A stretch of DNA of 64,000 bases from Streptomyces sp. YIM 130001 (GTDB lineage: Bacteria; Actinomycetota; Actinomycetes; Streptomycetales; Streptomycetaceae). Below are positions 1-8,356 of this stretch, in pieces (positions within the stretch are counted from its first letter, which is position 1; each line of letters opens with the position of its first letter). Under the pieces are notes generated by a model that saw only the letters and a list, made by a program, of their open reading frames with translations, was not told the origin of the DNA and did not search any database. The translations under genes were made by a program, and so were the position numbers. Location of the stretch: assembly GCF_003574445.1 (NCBI RefSeq), contig NZ_KZ984564.1, forward strand, positions 1 to 64,000. Reading direction: 5' to 3'.

Positions 1-26
1 TCTAGAGCGGTGGTTTGGGGCATCTT

Positions 27-117
27 CCTGCCGCCTGCCGCCTGCCGCCTGCCGCCTGCCGCCTGCCGCCTGCCGCCTGCCGCCTGCCGCCTGCCGCCTG
101 CCGCCTGCCGCCTGCCG
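27..117. repeat. 7-bp tandem array, 13 copies
   Basis: Thirteen perfect head-to-tail copies of CCTGCCG (equivalently GCCGCCT). No copy differs, which suggests recent slippage expansion. A second array at 43387-43536 uses GCCGCCA, one base different. Reading frames through the array give low-complexity peptides and I do not regard them as coding. Confidence 0.95.
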
Positions 118-121
118 GAGA

Positions 122-430
122 ATGGTCTTGCGGCAGACGGAGGTCTGGCGGGCACAACTGACTCGCCTTGATCGCTGGCGTACAGAGTGGATCGCGGGCC
201 GATGCCGCGCTGGTGAGGAGCGGTCCTCGTCGGCCGGGCAGGCGGAGGCGTTCCAACCTGCGGCGCTCTGGCGGACGTTGCGGTGGTTCTACGGGCAGAA
301 GCGCCACTCGGGCACGTGCCGGTCCCCCTCGTCCATGAGCGAGCGCGTGATCTACGAGTCGCGACACGAGCTGACGGCTACCGGCACTGGAGACGTCGGT
401 CTTCAGCTCGCCGCAGCCTTTTACCCTTGA
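122..430 (+). pseudogene. Degraded TnsA-like endonuclease fragment (tentative)
   Basis: The translation contains WRTLRWFYGQKRHSGT followed by ERVIYESRHEL. This resembles, from memory, the N-terminal part of actinobacterial TnsA-like heteromeric transposase endonuclease subunits (roughly WRSFRWxRGQxHYPGT...HVIYESRLEL). The match stops after about residue 80 and the frame ends at residue 102, with no continuation of the nuclease domain and no TnsB or TnsC gene alongside. I read it as a relic of a Tn7-like or phage-borne gene. It directly follows the 7-bp array. A chance open frame in GC-rich DNA remains possible. Confidence 0.35.
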
Positions 431-708
431 GCGAGGCCTCGGGGTCCAGCTTCTCCACCGAGCGTAGAGAAACCGTGCCATGAGACTGACCGGGATCGGC
501 GAACAGGTCGTCAAAGCGATCCGGGCCCTCTCCGATGTCCTGCCTGAACCACGAAGCGCGGAAGATCACGCCCACCGGGGCTGACGGCGGCAGCGAGTAG
601 CGGGAGATCCCGAATCGCCTCGGTACGTGTCAGAGCCGCTCACTTGGCTGCCTGCCATCCGTCTCGTCTCCGCAGGCGCTCCTCGGATCACACCACCAGG
701 AGGAACCA
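431..708. other. Spacer without a convincing gene
   Basis: A minus-strand frame (about 378-626) reads ...GVIFRASWFRQDIGEG... and could be a gene relic, but it has no good ribosome site and I recognise no family. The last 10 bases carry the strong AGGAGG site of the next gene. Confidence 0.4.
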
Positions 709-1098
709 GTGTCACGCCCGCAACTGCTCACCCCGCAGGAGAAGCTCGCCGACGCGAAGAAGCTGTTGAGCCTCCCGCGCATCGTCGTGATCTGCGGCTC
801 CACCCGCTTCATGACCGAGATGAACGAGGCCGATCTGCAGGAGACCAAAGCCGGGAAGATCGTTGTCAAACCGGGCTGCGACATGAAGACGCCGCACGAA
901 CTCTGGTCCGAGCTTGTCGAGGCCGAGGCGCTCAAGGTTCGACTCGACGATCTGCACCGGGCGAAGATCCGGCTTGCTGACGAGGTGCTCGTAGTCGGCG
1001 ACTACATCGGAGACAGCACCCGAGCCGAGATCGCCTATGCCCGGTCGCTGGGCAAGCCTGTGCGGTTCACGCACCCCGAAGTCGACCCGGACGCCTGA
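709..1098 (+). CDS. Nucleoside 2-deoxyribosyltransferase-like (DUF4406-type) protein
   Basis: A small cytosolic protein of 129 aa. The GTG start is fixed by AGGAGG at 700-705. The core is a Rossmann-like fold: IVVICGSTRF at about residues 25-34 and ADEVLVVGDYIGDSTRAEIAYA at about 89-110, then GKPVRF. That pattern, a beta strand with GSTRF and a later GDYIGxSTRxEI segment, is typical of nucleoside deoxyribosyltransferase-like and DUF4406 proteins, often found on phages and mobile DNA, which cleave or transfer N-glycosidic bonds. Substrate and true activity cannot be told from the sequence. No operon partner; it sits between the TnsA-like relic and a repeat-containing spacer. Confidence 0.7.
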   Translation: MSRPQLLTPQEKLADAKKLLSLPRIVVICGSTRFMTEMNEADLQETKAGKIVVKPGCDMKTPHELWSELVEAEALKVRLDDLHRAKIRLADEVLVVGDYIGDSTRAEIAYARSLGKPVRFTHPEVDPDA

Positions 1099-1493
1099 CC
1101 GCACGCTGCCGCCTCGACAACCAGGACCGGCTGCCTGCCGCAGGTATCCCTCGGAATTGATCATCCAGGGAGTCCGACTGAACGGTCAGTCTGCCTGGCG
1201 TCTTCGCTGTGACCATTCCCGGACGAGACGAAGGTATCGAGGTCAGAGCAACCACGCTGGTCAGAAGGAGCGGCTACCTGCAGCGGTGCAGGTCTTTAGA
1301 TTTCGTGGCCGGATCTCGTGAGCGATGGTCGGACGAGGCATGTCCGATGTGCGTCGGGACGGGCAGGTCAGGTCGGCCCCCGAAGGTCGGGCCGCCGCTG
1401 TGTATGGGGGTGCGGGGCTCTGATGGTGGCGCGGAGCTCTGATGGTGGCGCGAGGGCCTGATGGTGGTGCGCCGTGAGACGGCGGGAAGCTGT
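1099..1493. other. Gene-poor spacer with 19-bp direct repeats
   Basis: No open frame here has a ribosome site or a recognisable product. Positions 1418-1474 hold two near-exact copies, period 19, of CTCTGATGGTGGCGCG and a degraded third copy. They lie just beyond the 3' end of the minus-strand RibD-like gene. No terminator hairpin was evident. Confidence 0.6.
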
Positions 1494-2063
1494 TCAGGGC
1501 CGCGTCGTTTCGTACCTGGTCAGGACCACGCCGCCGGCAAGTGTCCGCGTCTCCACCAGGTTCAGCTTCACCCAGCTGTCCAGTGCGGCGAAGAAGGGCG
1601 TGCCGCCGCCCACCAGGATCGGATGGGTGGCGATCACGTACTCGTCGATCAGCCCGGCGCGCATGGCCGCCCCGGCAAGCGTGGCGCCGCCGATGTTCAT
1701 CGGGCCGCCGTCCTCGGCCTTGAGCCGGGTGATCTCGGCGATCGCGTCGCCGTTGACCAGTCGGGTGTTCCAGTCGACCTGGTCGATCGTCGAGGAGAAC
1801 ACCACCTTCGGCGTGTCCCGCCAGTTCCGCGCGAACTCGATTTCCGCCGGGGTGGCGTCGGGCTGCTGGTCGCCGGTCGGCCAGTAGGAGCTCATCGCCT
1901 CCCACAGCTTGCGCCCGTACAGCGACAGGCTGTTCGCCTGCTCGTGGTCGAGCCACCACTGGAACAGCTCGTGGCTCGGCGGTCCGCTCCAGCCGATGTC
2001 GTCGCCGTCCGCGGCGATGTAGCCGTCCAGGGTCAGGTTCATGCCGTAGATCAGTTTCCGCAT
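1494..2063 (-). CDS. Dihydrofolate reductase family (RibD C-terminal-like) protein
   Basis: 189 aa from the ATG at 2063, which begins MRKLIYGMNLTLDGYIA, the usual N-terminus of the stand-alone RibD_C family; upstream in-frame codons are not family-like. Motifs: LTLDGYIAADGDDIGW near the start, YGRKLWEAM (about 49-57), then MNIGGATLAGAAMRAGLIDEYVIATHPILVGGGTPFF near the C-terminus, the NADPH-binding region of this fold. Family members are predicted NADPH-dependent reductases; in Streptomyces most are uncharacterised and very few reduce dihydrofolate. No partner gene is adjacent, so the substrate is unknown. Confidence 0.85.
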   Translation of the reverse strand: MRKLIYGMNLTLDGYIAADGDDIGWSGPPSHELFQWWLDHEQANSLSLYGRKLWEAMSSYWPTGDQQPDATPAEIEFARNWRDTPKVVFSSTIDQVDWNTRLVNGDAIAEITRLKAEDGGPMNIGGATLAGAAMRAGLIDEYVIATHPILVGGGTPFFAALDSWVKLNLVETRTLAGGVVLTRYETTRP

Positions 2064-2699
2064 GGCCCAGCCTTCCGTCCGTGGATGCCCGGCGTGTAGA
2101 CCCGCGCGGCGCGGGAAACTCATCGGTGCGCGATGCGAGCTCGTCGGTGGTGCTCGTGCTCCGGCTCGGCGTGGAGCACTCGGTGGGTCGAAGGACGGTG
2201 GGGAGAGCGCGCGTCGTTCCCGCTCCTGGGCCGCGGCAGCGGTTCACGACGGTCCTGGAACCGGTTCGCGGCGAGGGCCCCGGTTCGGCCCCGGCGGGCG
2301 CGGTGGGCGTCACGGCTCCCGACGACGCCGGAGCCGCGGAACTCACGGCCCACGCCGACGACGACCGGGCCGTCGTCTCGGAGTCTCGCCAGCAGGCCCG
2401 GGGCCAGGGCGTGCGGCGCGACACCGCGGTCGTCAGCGGGCGGATCACCGACACCGCTCCTCACAGGGGCCGGCTCTCCGAATGCGGACGCGCGGACGAG
2501 TCGACGCGAAGACGAGTGGACGAGTGGACGCGCGGACCACGGCCGGATTCGTGAGGCGGGACGGCCGCCGGCGGTGCGTGCCGACCCACATCGCGGCCGC
2601 GGCACAGGCGACGCCGACGCCGACGCCGACGCCCGAGCGAACCCGCCGGCACCGCGCCGGAGTTGGCTCGTCCGGCCGGTGGCCCGAGCGACCGTTGGT
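2064..2699. other. 636-bp spacer, no gene supported
   Basis: All six frames give arginine- or proline-rich, low-complexity translations without family motifs. Degenerate GACGAGTGGACG-like direct repeats lie at about 2483-2540 and a GACGCC run at about 2607-2634. The composition suggests expanded or degraded spacer between two convergent or co-oriented accessory genes. Confidence 0.6.
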
Positions 2700-3599
2700 T
2701 CAGATGACCATGACGCGGCGTCCGCGGGTGTGGCCGGCCCGGCTGTCGGTGTGCGCGGCCGCGGCCTCGGCGAGGGTGTACGACTTCTCGACCGGGATGT
2801 GCAGCCTTCCGCGCGCGATGAGGTCGGCGACCTCGGCGAGCGCGGCCGCCTTGTCGCCGGACACGCCGGAGAAGCGGACGCCGAGTGCCGGTGCCCCGAG
2901 ATCACCGATGGAGATCACCTTCTGCGGGCTTCCGGTCAGCTCGACCAGCTCGCGGATCACGCCCGAGCCGGCCAGGTCGAGGGCCGCATCCACGTCCCCG
3001 AGCTTCCGCACCCGGCCGACCCAGCCGTCGCCGTACGTCGTGGCGAGGGCGCCCAGGCCCCGTAGATAGTCCTGATTCTTGGCTCCGGCCGTGCCGATCA
3101 CCGTGATGCCGCGGTCACGGGCGATCTGCAGCACCGTCGAGCCGACTCCACCGGACGCGCCGCTGACCAGCAGTGTCTGCCCAGGACGCACGCCGACCTC
3201 GCGCATGATGCGCAGCGCGGTCTCCCCCACGGAGGGGTATCCGGCCGCCTCTTCGAACGTGAGCCCCTCGGGTATCCGCGCCCAGGAGTCCAGCACGGCG
3301 AACTCGGCGTACGTGCTCGATCCTCTGCCGAACACGGGGTCACCGGCCTCGATCCCTTCGACGTCCTCGCCGACCTCGTCCACCACACCGGCGGCGTCCT
3401 GGCCGACCCCGGCGGGCAGATCGACCGGATGGGTCTTCTGGAACTGGAACTGGCCTTCCCGGATCCTCCAGTCCACAGGGTTCACGCCCGCCGCCCGGAC
3501 GGAGATGCGTACTTGGCCGGGGCCCGCATGGGGCTCCTCGGCGTCTATGACCTGCAGGACGTCCGGGCCGCCGAACTCGGCGAAGCTCACTTTTCTCAT
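2700..3599 (-). CDS. NADP-dependent zinc-less alcohol dehydrogenase / quinone oxidoreductase (MDR family)
   Basis: 299 aa, ATG at 3599. N-terminal GroES-like domain with AAGVNPVDWRIREG (about 36-49); Rossmann domain with LLVSGASGGVGSTVLQIARDRG at about 144-165, matching the AxGGVG dinucleotide motif of the MDR superfamily. The structural zinc cysteines of classical alcohol dehydrogenases are absent, so it belongs with zeta-crystallin-like quinone reductases. Divergent from a TetR regulator with a 19-bp palindrome between them (3612-3630), making it the probable TetR target, expressed in response to some toxic electrophile or quinone. Ligand unknown. Confidence 0.9.
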   Translation of the reverse strand: MRKVSFAEFGGPDVLQVIDAEEPHAGPGQVRISVRAAGVNPVDWRIREGQFQFQKTHPVDLPAGVGQDAAGVVDEVGEDVEGIEAGDPVFGRGSSTYAEFAVLDSWARIPEGLTFEEAAGYPSVGETALRIMREVGVRPGQTLLVSGASGGVGSTVLQIARDRGITVIGTAGAKNQDYLRGLGALATTYGDGWVGRVRKLGDVDAALDLAGSGVIRELVELTGSPQKVISIGDLGAPALGVRFSGVSGDKAAALAEVADLIARGRLHIPVEKSYTLAEAAAAHTDSRAGHTRGRRVMVI

Positions 3600-3611
3600 G
3601 CGGTGGACAGT

Positions 3612-3630
3612 AACACTAACCGTTAGCGTT
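3612..3630. promoter_or_regulatory. Probable TetR operator
   Basis: AACACTAACCGTTAGCGTT is a 19-bp inverted repeat; arms of 9 bp match at 8 positions around a single central base. It lies 12 bp upstream of the oxidoreductase start and 45 bp upstream of the TetR start. A CTAAC...GTTAG core is a common operator form for TetR proteins controlling a divergent enzyme gene. Confidence 0.75.
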
Positions 3631-3675
3631 TCGTATCGGTTATTGCTTTGTATTTGATAGCGTCAAGGAGTGACT

Positions 3676-4248
3676 GTGCCGCCCGGACGCCGTGAGCGTA
3701 AGAAGGCCGCGACCCGCCAGAAGATCGCGGACACCGCCCTGCGGCTCTTCCTGGAACGCGGGTACGACGCGGTGGGCATCCGGGATGTGGCTGCCGAGGC
3801 CGATGTGGCCGTGACCACGGTCTTCTCGCACTTCGCCGGGAAGGAGGCCCTGGTCTTCGAGCAGGACGAGGGCTTCGAGCAACGCCTCACACAGGCGGTC
3901 ACCGACCGGGCGCCGGACGAGCCGTTGATCCCCGCTCTGCGTCGCGAGGTGCATGCTCTGGTGCGCCATTGCACGGCTGACAGCGCCGCCCCGGTCTGGC
4001 AGATGGTCACCGCGTCCCCCGCTCTGCGGGAGTACGAGGAGTCGATGAGGCTGCGCCACGCGGAGTCGCTGGCCGCGGCCATCGCGGCGGACCCTGGCCT
4101 GCCGCAGACGGAGACGGCCGGCCGGACCATCGCGCGGTTCGTGATCGACGCCTACGCCCTGGCCCGTGAGGCGGCCGACCCGCAGGCCGCGGTCGACGAG
4201 ATCTTCCTGATGATCGAAGCGGCCTGGGAGGTCACCGGCGCGCGCTGA
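3676..4248 (+). CDS. TetR/AcrR family transcriptional regulator
   Basis: 190 aa. AGGAG at 3666-3670 gives ideal spacing to the GTG at 3676; the GTG at 3670 overlaps that ribosome site and is less likely. N-terminal helix-turn-helix: RQKIADTALRLFLERGYDAVGIRDVAAEADVAVTTVFSHFAGKEALVF spans roughly residues 15-60, the standard TetR DNA-binding fold. The C-terminal ligand domain is divergent. Probably represses itself and the divergent oxidoreductase through the palindrome at 3612-3630. Inducer unknown. Confidence 0.92.
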   Translation: MPPGRRERKKAATRQKIADTALRLFLERGYDAVGIRDVAAEADVAVTTVFSHFAGKEALVFEQDEGFEQRLTQAVTDRAPDEPLIPALRREVHALVRHCTADSAAPVWQMVTASPALREYEESMRLRHAESLAAAIAADPGLPQTETAGRTIARFVIDAYALAREAADPQAAVDEIFLMIEAAWEVTGAR

Positions 4249-4292
4249 GACCCTCCGCAGGTGACATTTGTCGTCCACGGGATGATCGCGGA

Positions 4293-4952
4293 ATGACTGA
4301 GATCGTTCTGATGTCCGACCCGAAGGTCGCAGCCGTGCCCGTCCAGGAGTGCGGTGAGCCGCTGGTGGACGTGCGCCGAGGCGGCGACCTGCTGGTCGAC
4401 GACCGGAAGCTGTCGGACTCCGCCGGGGCCTTCGTCCACCTGCGGGAAGCGGTGCTCGAGCGACTCCTCGAAGCGCAGGTGCTGCTGCCTCGAGGACTGC
4501 GGCTGCTGTACGTCGAGGGATACCGCCCGCCGTCCCTGCAGCGACACTACTTCGACGAGTACGCGAACCAACTGCGCGCCGAGCACCCGGAATGGAGCGC
4601 GGAACAGATCCGCTCGGCGGCCAGCCGTTATGTGTCCCCGCCCGAGATCGCCCCGCACAGCGCCGGGGCGGCTGTCGACGTGACACTCGCCGACGCCGAC
4701 GGGCGTGAACTGGACATGGGCACCCGTATGAACGCCTCTCCGGAGGAGAGTGCCGGTGCTTGCTACACCGCGGCCGGCAGTATCAGCGACGAGGCGCGCT
4801 CACGCCGAGGCATCCTCGGCACCGCGCTCACCGCTGCCGGCCTGGTCAACTACCCGACGGAGTGGTGGCACTGGTCGTACGGAGACCGCTACTGGGCCTT
4901 GGAACAAGGAGCGGCCGTCGCCCGCTACGGGGCCACAGAACTCGACGGCTGA
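4293..4952 (+). CDS. M15 family D-alanyl-D-alanine dipeptidase (VanX-like)
   Basis: 219 aa. The zinc site of the M15D family is visible: PHSAGAAVDV (His and Asp seven apart, about residues 126-134) and EWWHWSYGDRYWA (catalytic Glu and third zinc His, about 190-202). YVEGYRPP at about 71-78 carries the conserved arginine region. VanX-type enzymes hydrolyse D-Ala-D-Ala. There is no VanH/VanA ligase or VanRS here and no signal peptide, so a role in cytoplasmic peptide or wall-precursor turnover is more likely than vancomycin resistance. It follows tetR by 44 bp on the same strand. The ribosome site is weak. Confidence 0.88.
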   Translation: MTEIVLMSDPKVAAVPVQECGEPLVDVRRGGDLLVDDRKLSDSAGAFVHLREAVLERLLEAQVLLPRGLRLLYVEGYRPPSLQRHYFDEYANQLRAEHPEWSAEQIRSAASRYVSPPEIAPHSAGAAVDVTLADADGRELDMGTRMNASPEESAGACYTAAGSISDEARSRRGILGTALTAAGLVNYPTEWWHWSYGDRYWALEQGAAVARYGATELDG

Positions 4953-4992
4953 TCCCTACGTGGCCGGTCGGCTGCCCGGCCATGGCCGCCTT

Positions 4993-5466
4993 CTAGCCGA
5001 GCTTCCGGACGTGCGTGGTATCGGCGTCGAGGCGAGTGCCGTCGGCGCCGGACGGGGTGACTTCCGGTACCGGGGCGCCCCGGCCGTCGACGAGGGTGGA
5101 GTGCGGCTCGCCGGGCGCGAAGGCGTGGCGTTCGCCCCACTGCCGCAGAGTCAGGACGACCGGGAAGAGGTCGCGGCCGGCGTCGGTGAGTACGTACTCC
5201 TGGCGGCGGCCCGACGGTGCGGTGCGCTGGGCGACCAGGCCGTGAGCGGTGAGCTTGCGGAGGCGGTCGGTGAGGATGTTGCGGGCGATGCCGGTGCGCC
5301 GCTGGAACTCGGTGAACGACCGCGCCCCGTCCATCGCGTCCCGGACGACGAGAAGGCTCCACCGGTCGCCGACGAGATCGAGCGTGCGCGCCACCGGGCA
5401 GTCGGGGTCGGTCCAGTGAGGAGCGGCCCCGTCGGGGTTCGGGGCCCGGGTGCCGTTGCGCGCCAT
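4993..5466 (-). CDS. HxlR family winged-helix regulator
   Basis: 157 aa from the ATG at 5466, preceded by GGGAG at suitable distance; an in-frame GTG 33 bases upstream is a weaker choice. CPVARTLDLVGDRWSLLVVRDAMDGARSFTEF (about residues 22-53) is the HxlR signature, a conserved Cys followed by the winged helix, continuing with RRTGIARNILTDRLRKLTAHGLV. The conserved cysteine suggests possible redox or electrophile sensing. Divergent from an MFS exporter gene starting at 5554, the likely target; the spacer between them is 87 bp. Confidence 0.9.
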   Translation of the reverse strand: MARNGTRAPNPDGAAPHWTDPDCPVARTLDLVGDRWSLLVVRDAMDGARSFTEFQRRTGIARNILTDRLRKLTAHGLVAQRTAPSGRRQEYVLTDAGRDLFPVVLTLRQWGERHAFAPGEPHSTLVDGRGAPVPEVTPSGADGTRLDADTTHVRKLG

Positions 5467-5553
5467 GAAGTCTCCCAATGAGTTGCGGATTGAAACCATT
5501 GTGCCGTAGCGTCAAATCAGTTGCAATCTGCTACTGAATGAAGATGGGGCGCT

Positions 5554-6756
5554 ATGGACGTGTGGCGGAGGTTGCTGCTCGCGGTGGTGTGCGGTGTCGC
5601 CGTGGCGAGCGTCTACGCCGCGCAGCCGGTACTGGAACCGATGGCGCGTGACCTCGGTGTGCCGCAGGAGCACGCCGGCTGGATCGTCGCGATCGGCCAG
5701 TGCGGCTACTTGGCAGGGCTGCTTCTCCTGGTACCGCTGGGCGATGTGGGCGTCAACAGGCGCCGGCTCATTGCGGTGCATCTGGCGTTCACCGCGGCCG
5801 GGATGGTCCTCACGGCCTCGGCGTCGGGCGCGCGGGCGGCGTTCGTGGGGCTCGCGGCGGCCGGGCTGTTCGCCGTGGTCGTACAGACCGCGGTGGCCTA
5901 CGCCGCATCGGTCTCGCCGCCTGCCGAACGCGGACGGAACATCGGGGTCGTGACCTCCGGCGTCGTGGTCGGGATCCTGGGCGCGCGGGTCGTCACGGGC
6001 ACGCTCGCCGAGGTCTGGGGCTGGCGGAGCGTCTATGTGGTGCTCGCGGTGCTGTCGCTCGGGCTCGCGGCTCTCGTTCTCGTCGCGCTGCCGGCGGAGG
6101 AGGGAGGCGAACGATCTGCGGGGTACGGGCAGGCCGTCGTGTGCCTCGGTGGACTCTTCAGGCAGCGCCTCTTCCTGACGCGCGGGCTCATCGCGTTCTT
6201 CCTGTTCGCCTCGTTCGGAACGGTGTGGAGCGGGCTGTCCCTGTCGCTGATGGATGCGCCGTGGCGGCTGAACGAGAGTCAGGTCGGGCTGTTCGGCCTG
6301 GTCGGACTTGCCGGTGCGCTCGGCGCGGCACGTGCCGGGCGGTGGGCGGACGCGGGCCGGGCGGCCCCGGTCACCGGTCTCGCGCTCGGCCTGCTCGTCC
6401 TGTCCTGGGCGGTGATCGCGCAGCTCCCGTGGTCGCTGTGGCTGCTCGCCGCCGGCATCGTGGCTCTCGACTTCGCCGTTCAGGCCGTGCATGTCAGCAA
6501 CCAGCACCTGCTCACCGCCGCGCATCCGGACCGCACCAGCAGCGTGATCGGCGGCTATATGGTCTTCTACTCGCTCGGGTCCGCGTTCGGTGCGGTCGCC
6601 ACCACCGCCGTCCTCACCTCACACGGCTGGGCGGGTTCCAGTCTTCTCGGAGCCGGATTCGCGGCGTGCGCTCTGGCCGTCTGGGCGGTCGACAGGCGAC
6701 TGTCTCCCGCGAGTGCGAAGCGGCCGACCGGGCTGGAACACAGTCTCGGGCCGTGA
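5554..6756 (+). CDS. MFS exporter, DHA1-type (YnfM/NepI-like)
   Basis: 400 aa with about 12 hydrophobic segments and no signal peptide. AAQPVLEPMARDLGVPQEHAGWIVAIGQCGYLAGLLLLVPLGD at the N-terminus, followed by NRRR in the loop after helix 2, is the typical signature A region of drug/metabolite-exporting MFS proteins that begin with the AQPVL motif. A proton-driven efflux role at the membrane follows from the family; the substrate is unknown. Divergent from the HxlR regulator, which probably controls it. Confidence 0.88.
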   Translation: MDVWRRLLLAVVCGVAVASVYAAQPVLEPMARDLGVPQEHAGWIVAIGQCGYLAGLLLLVPLGDVGVNRRRLIAVHLAFTAAGMVLTASASGARAAFVGLAAAGLFAVVVQTAVAYAASVSPPAERGRNIGVVTSGVVVGILGARVVTGTLAEVWGWRSVYVVLAVLSLGLAALVLVALPAEEGGERSAGYGQAVVCLGGLFRQRLFLTRGLIAFFLFASFGTVWSGLSLSLMDAPWRLNESQVGLFGLVGLAGALGAARAGRWADAGRAAPVTGLALGLLVLSWAVIAQLPWSLWLLAAGIVALDFAVQAVHVSNQHLLTAAHPDRTSSVIGGYMVFYSLGSAFGAVATTAVLTSHGWAGSSLLGAGFAACALAVWAVDRRLSPASAKRPTGLEHSLGP

Positions 6757-6808
6757 ACGGCACGGTGAGCCGGATTCTGAGATTCCAGGATTGGTTCTCC
6801 GGACAACT

Positions 6809-6839
6809 TTGCATGGGCATGCGTTCGCATGCATACTAT
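6809..6839 (+). promoter_or_regulatory. ARG-box promoter of argG, probably leaderless
   Basis: GCATGCG-TT-CGCATGC (6817-6832) is a perfect inverted repeat with a two-base centre, flanked by a second TGCATG/CATGCA pairing. On the other strand it reads GCATGCCCATGCA, close to the ARG boxes published for Streptomyces arg genes, so ArgR repression is expected. TACTAT at 6834-6839 can serve as the -10 element; it would put the transcript start at or next to the ATG at 6844. No ribosome site precedes the ATG. Confidence 0.65.
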
Positions 6840-6843
6840 TTCT

Positions 6844-8292
6844 ATGTCTAAGGTCCTCACCTCCCTGCCCATCGGCGAGCGCGTCGGCATCGCCTTCTCC
6901 GGCGGTCTCGACACCTCGGTCGCGGTCGCGTGGATGCGCGACAGGGGCGCCGTCCCGTGCACGTACACCGCCGACATCGGCCAGTACGACGAGCCCGACA
7001 TCGCCTCGGTGCCCGGTCGCGCGTCGACGTACGGTGCCGAGATCTCACGTCTGGTCGACTGCCGTGCGGCGCTGGTCGAGGAGGGTCTTGCCGCGCTCAC
7101 CTGCGGTGCGTTCCACATCCGCTCGGGCGGGCGGGCGTACTTCAACACGACGCCGCTCGGCCGTGCCGTCACCGGCACCCTGCTCGTACGGGCGATGCTC
7201 GAGGACGACGTGCAGATCTGGGGCGACGGATCGACGTTCAAGGGCAATGACATCGAGCGGTTCTACCGCTACGGGCTGCTCGCCAATCCGCACCTGCGGA
7301 TCTACAAGCCCTGGCTGGACGCGGACTTCGTCACCGAACTCGGTGGCCGCAAGGAGATGTCGGAGTGGCTGCTCGCGCACGAGCTGCCCTACCGCGACAG
7401 CGCGGAGAAGGCGTACTCGACCGACGCGAACATCTGGGGTGCCACGCACGAGGCGAAGACCCTGGAGCACCTCGACGCGGGTGTCGAGACCGTGGACCCG
7501 ATCATGGGCGTGCGGTTCTGGGACCCCGAGGTGGAGATCGCCGCCGAGACCGTGACCATCGGTTTCGAGCAGGGCCGCCCGGTGACGATCAACGGCAAGG
7601 AGTTCGCCACCCCGGTCGACCTGGTGATGGAGGCGAACGCCATCGGCGGCCGTCACGGCATGGGCATGTCCGACCAGATCGAGAACCGGGTGATCGAGGC
7701 CAAGAGCCGCGGCATCTACGAGGCGCCCGGCATGGCGCTGCTGCACGCCGCGTACGAACGCCTGGTCAACGCGATCCACAACGAGGACACCCTCGACAAC
7801 TACTACACCGAGGGTCGGCGGCTCGGCCGGCTGATGTACGAGGGCCGTTGGCTCGACCCGCAGGCGCTGATGATCCGTGAGTCGCTGCAGCGCTGGGTCG
7901 GTACGGCGGTCACCGGCGAGGTCACGCTCCGCCTTCGGCGCGGTGACGACTACTCGATCCTGGACACCACGGGTCCGGCCTTCAGCTACCACCCGGACAA
8001 GCTGTCGATGGAGCGCACCGAGGACTCGGCGTTCGGCCCGGTGGACCGGATCGGCCAGCTCACCATGCGCAATCTCGACATCGCCGACTCGCGCGCCAAG
8101 CTCGAGCAGTACGCCGGGCTCGGCATGGTCGGCTCGACGCATCCCGCGCTCATCGGTGCGGCTCAGGCGGCGTCGACCGGGCTGATCGGCGCGATGCCGC
8201 AGGGCGGCGCCGACGCCATCGCCTCGCGGGGCCGGGTCTCCAGCGAGGACGAGATGCTCGACCACGCGGCCATGGAGTTCGGGACGGACTGA
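6844..8292 (+). CDS. argG: Argininosuccinate synthase
   Basis: 482 aa. Joins citrulline and aspartate using ATP in arginine biosynthesis. FSGGLDTSVAVAWMRDRG (about residues 15-32) is the PP-loop ATP site; YTADIGQYDEPDI follows. The length and TTPLGRAVTGTLLVRAM, GSTFKGNDIERFYRYG and GGRHGMGMSDQIENRVIEAKSRGIYEAPG segments fit the longer E. coli-like ArgG type that Streptomyces has. The start at 6844 gives MSKVLTSLPIGERVG; another in-frame ATG 15 bases upstream lies within the ARG box. It stands alone, apart from other arg genes, behind its own ARG-box promoter. I recall argG being outside the origin-proximal core in S. coelicolor, so its presence here may reflect rearrangement. Confidence 0.97.
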   Translation: MSKVLTSLPIGERVGIAFSGGLDTSVAVAWMRDRGAVPCTYTADIGQYDEPDIASVPGRASTYGAEISRLVDCRAALVEEGLAALTCGAFHIRSGGRAYFNTTPLGRAVTGTLLVRAMLEDDVQIWGDGSTFKGNDIERFYRYGLLANPHLRIYKPWLDADFVTELGGRKEMSEWLLAHELPYRDSAEKAYSTDANIWGATHEAKTLEHLDAGVETVDPIMGVRFWDPEVEIAAETVTIGFEQGRPVTINGKEFATPVDLVMEANAIGGRHGMGMSDQIENRVIEAKSRGIYEAPGMALLHAAYERLVNAIHNEDTLDNYYTEGRRLGRLMYEGRWLDPQALMIRESLQRWVGTAVTGEVTLRLRRGDDYSILDTTGPAFSYHPDKLSMERTEDSAFGPVDRIGQLTMRNLDIADSRAKLEQYAGLGMVGSTHPALIGAAQAASTGLIGAMPQGGADAIASRGRVSSEDEMLDHAAMEFGTD

Positions 8293-8356
8293 CCGCCTGG
8301 CCGATCGACTGACGGACCGACCGCCTGGCCGGCCGGGCAGCGCCGGGTCGGTGCCG

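Noticed and set aside
27..117. Possible CRISPR or intergenic repeat array
   Set aside because: Seven-base units without spacers; no cas genes anywhere in the window. The same holds for 43387-43536.
378..626. Minus-strand frame with GVIFRASWFRQDIGEG
   Set aside because: It has a protein-like stretch but no ribosome site, no family I recognise, and it overlaps the TnsA-like relic; too weak to annotate.
2064..2699. Overlapping frames on both strands of several hundred codons
   Set aside because: Arginine/proline-rich composition, internal short repeats and lack of any motif indicate non-coding spacer.
4293..4952. VanX-type vancomycin resistance
   Set aside because: The dipeptidase motif is present, but there is no vanH, vanA, vanR or vanS nearby, so resistance is not supported.
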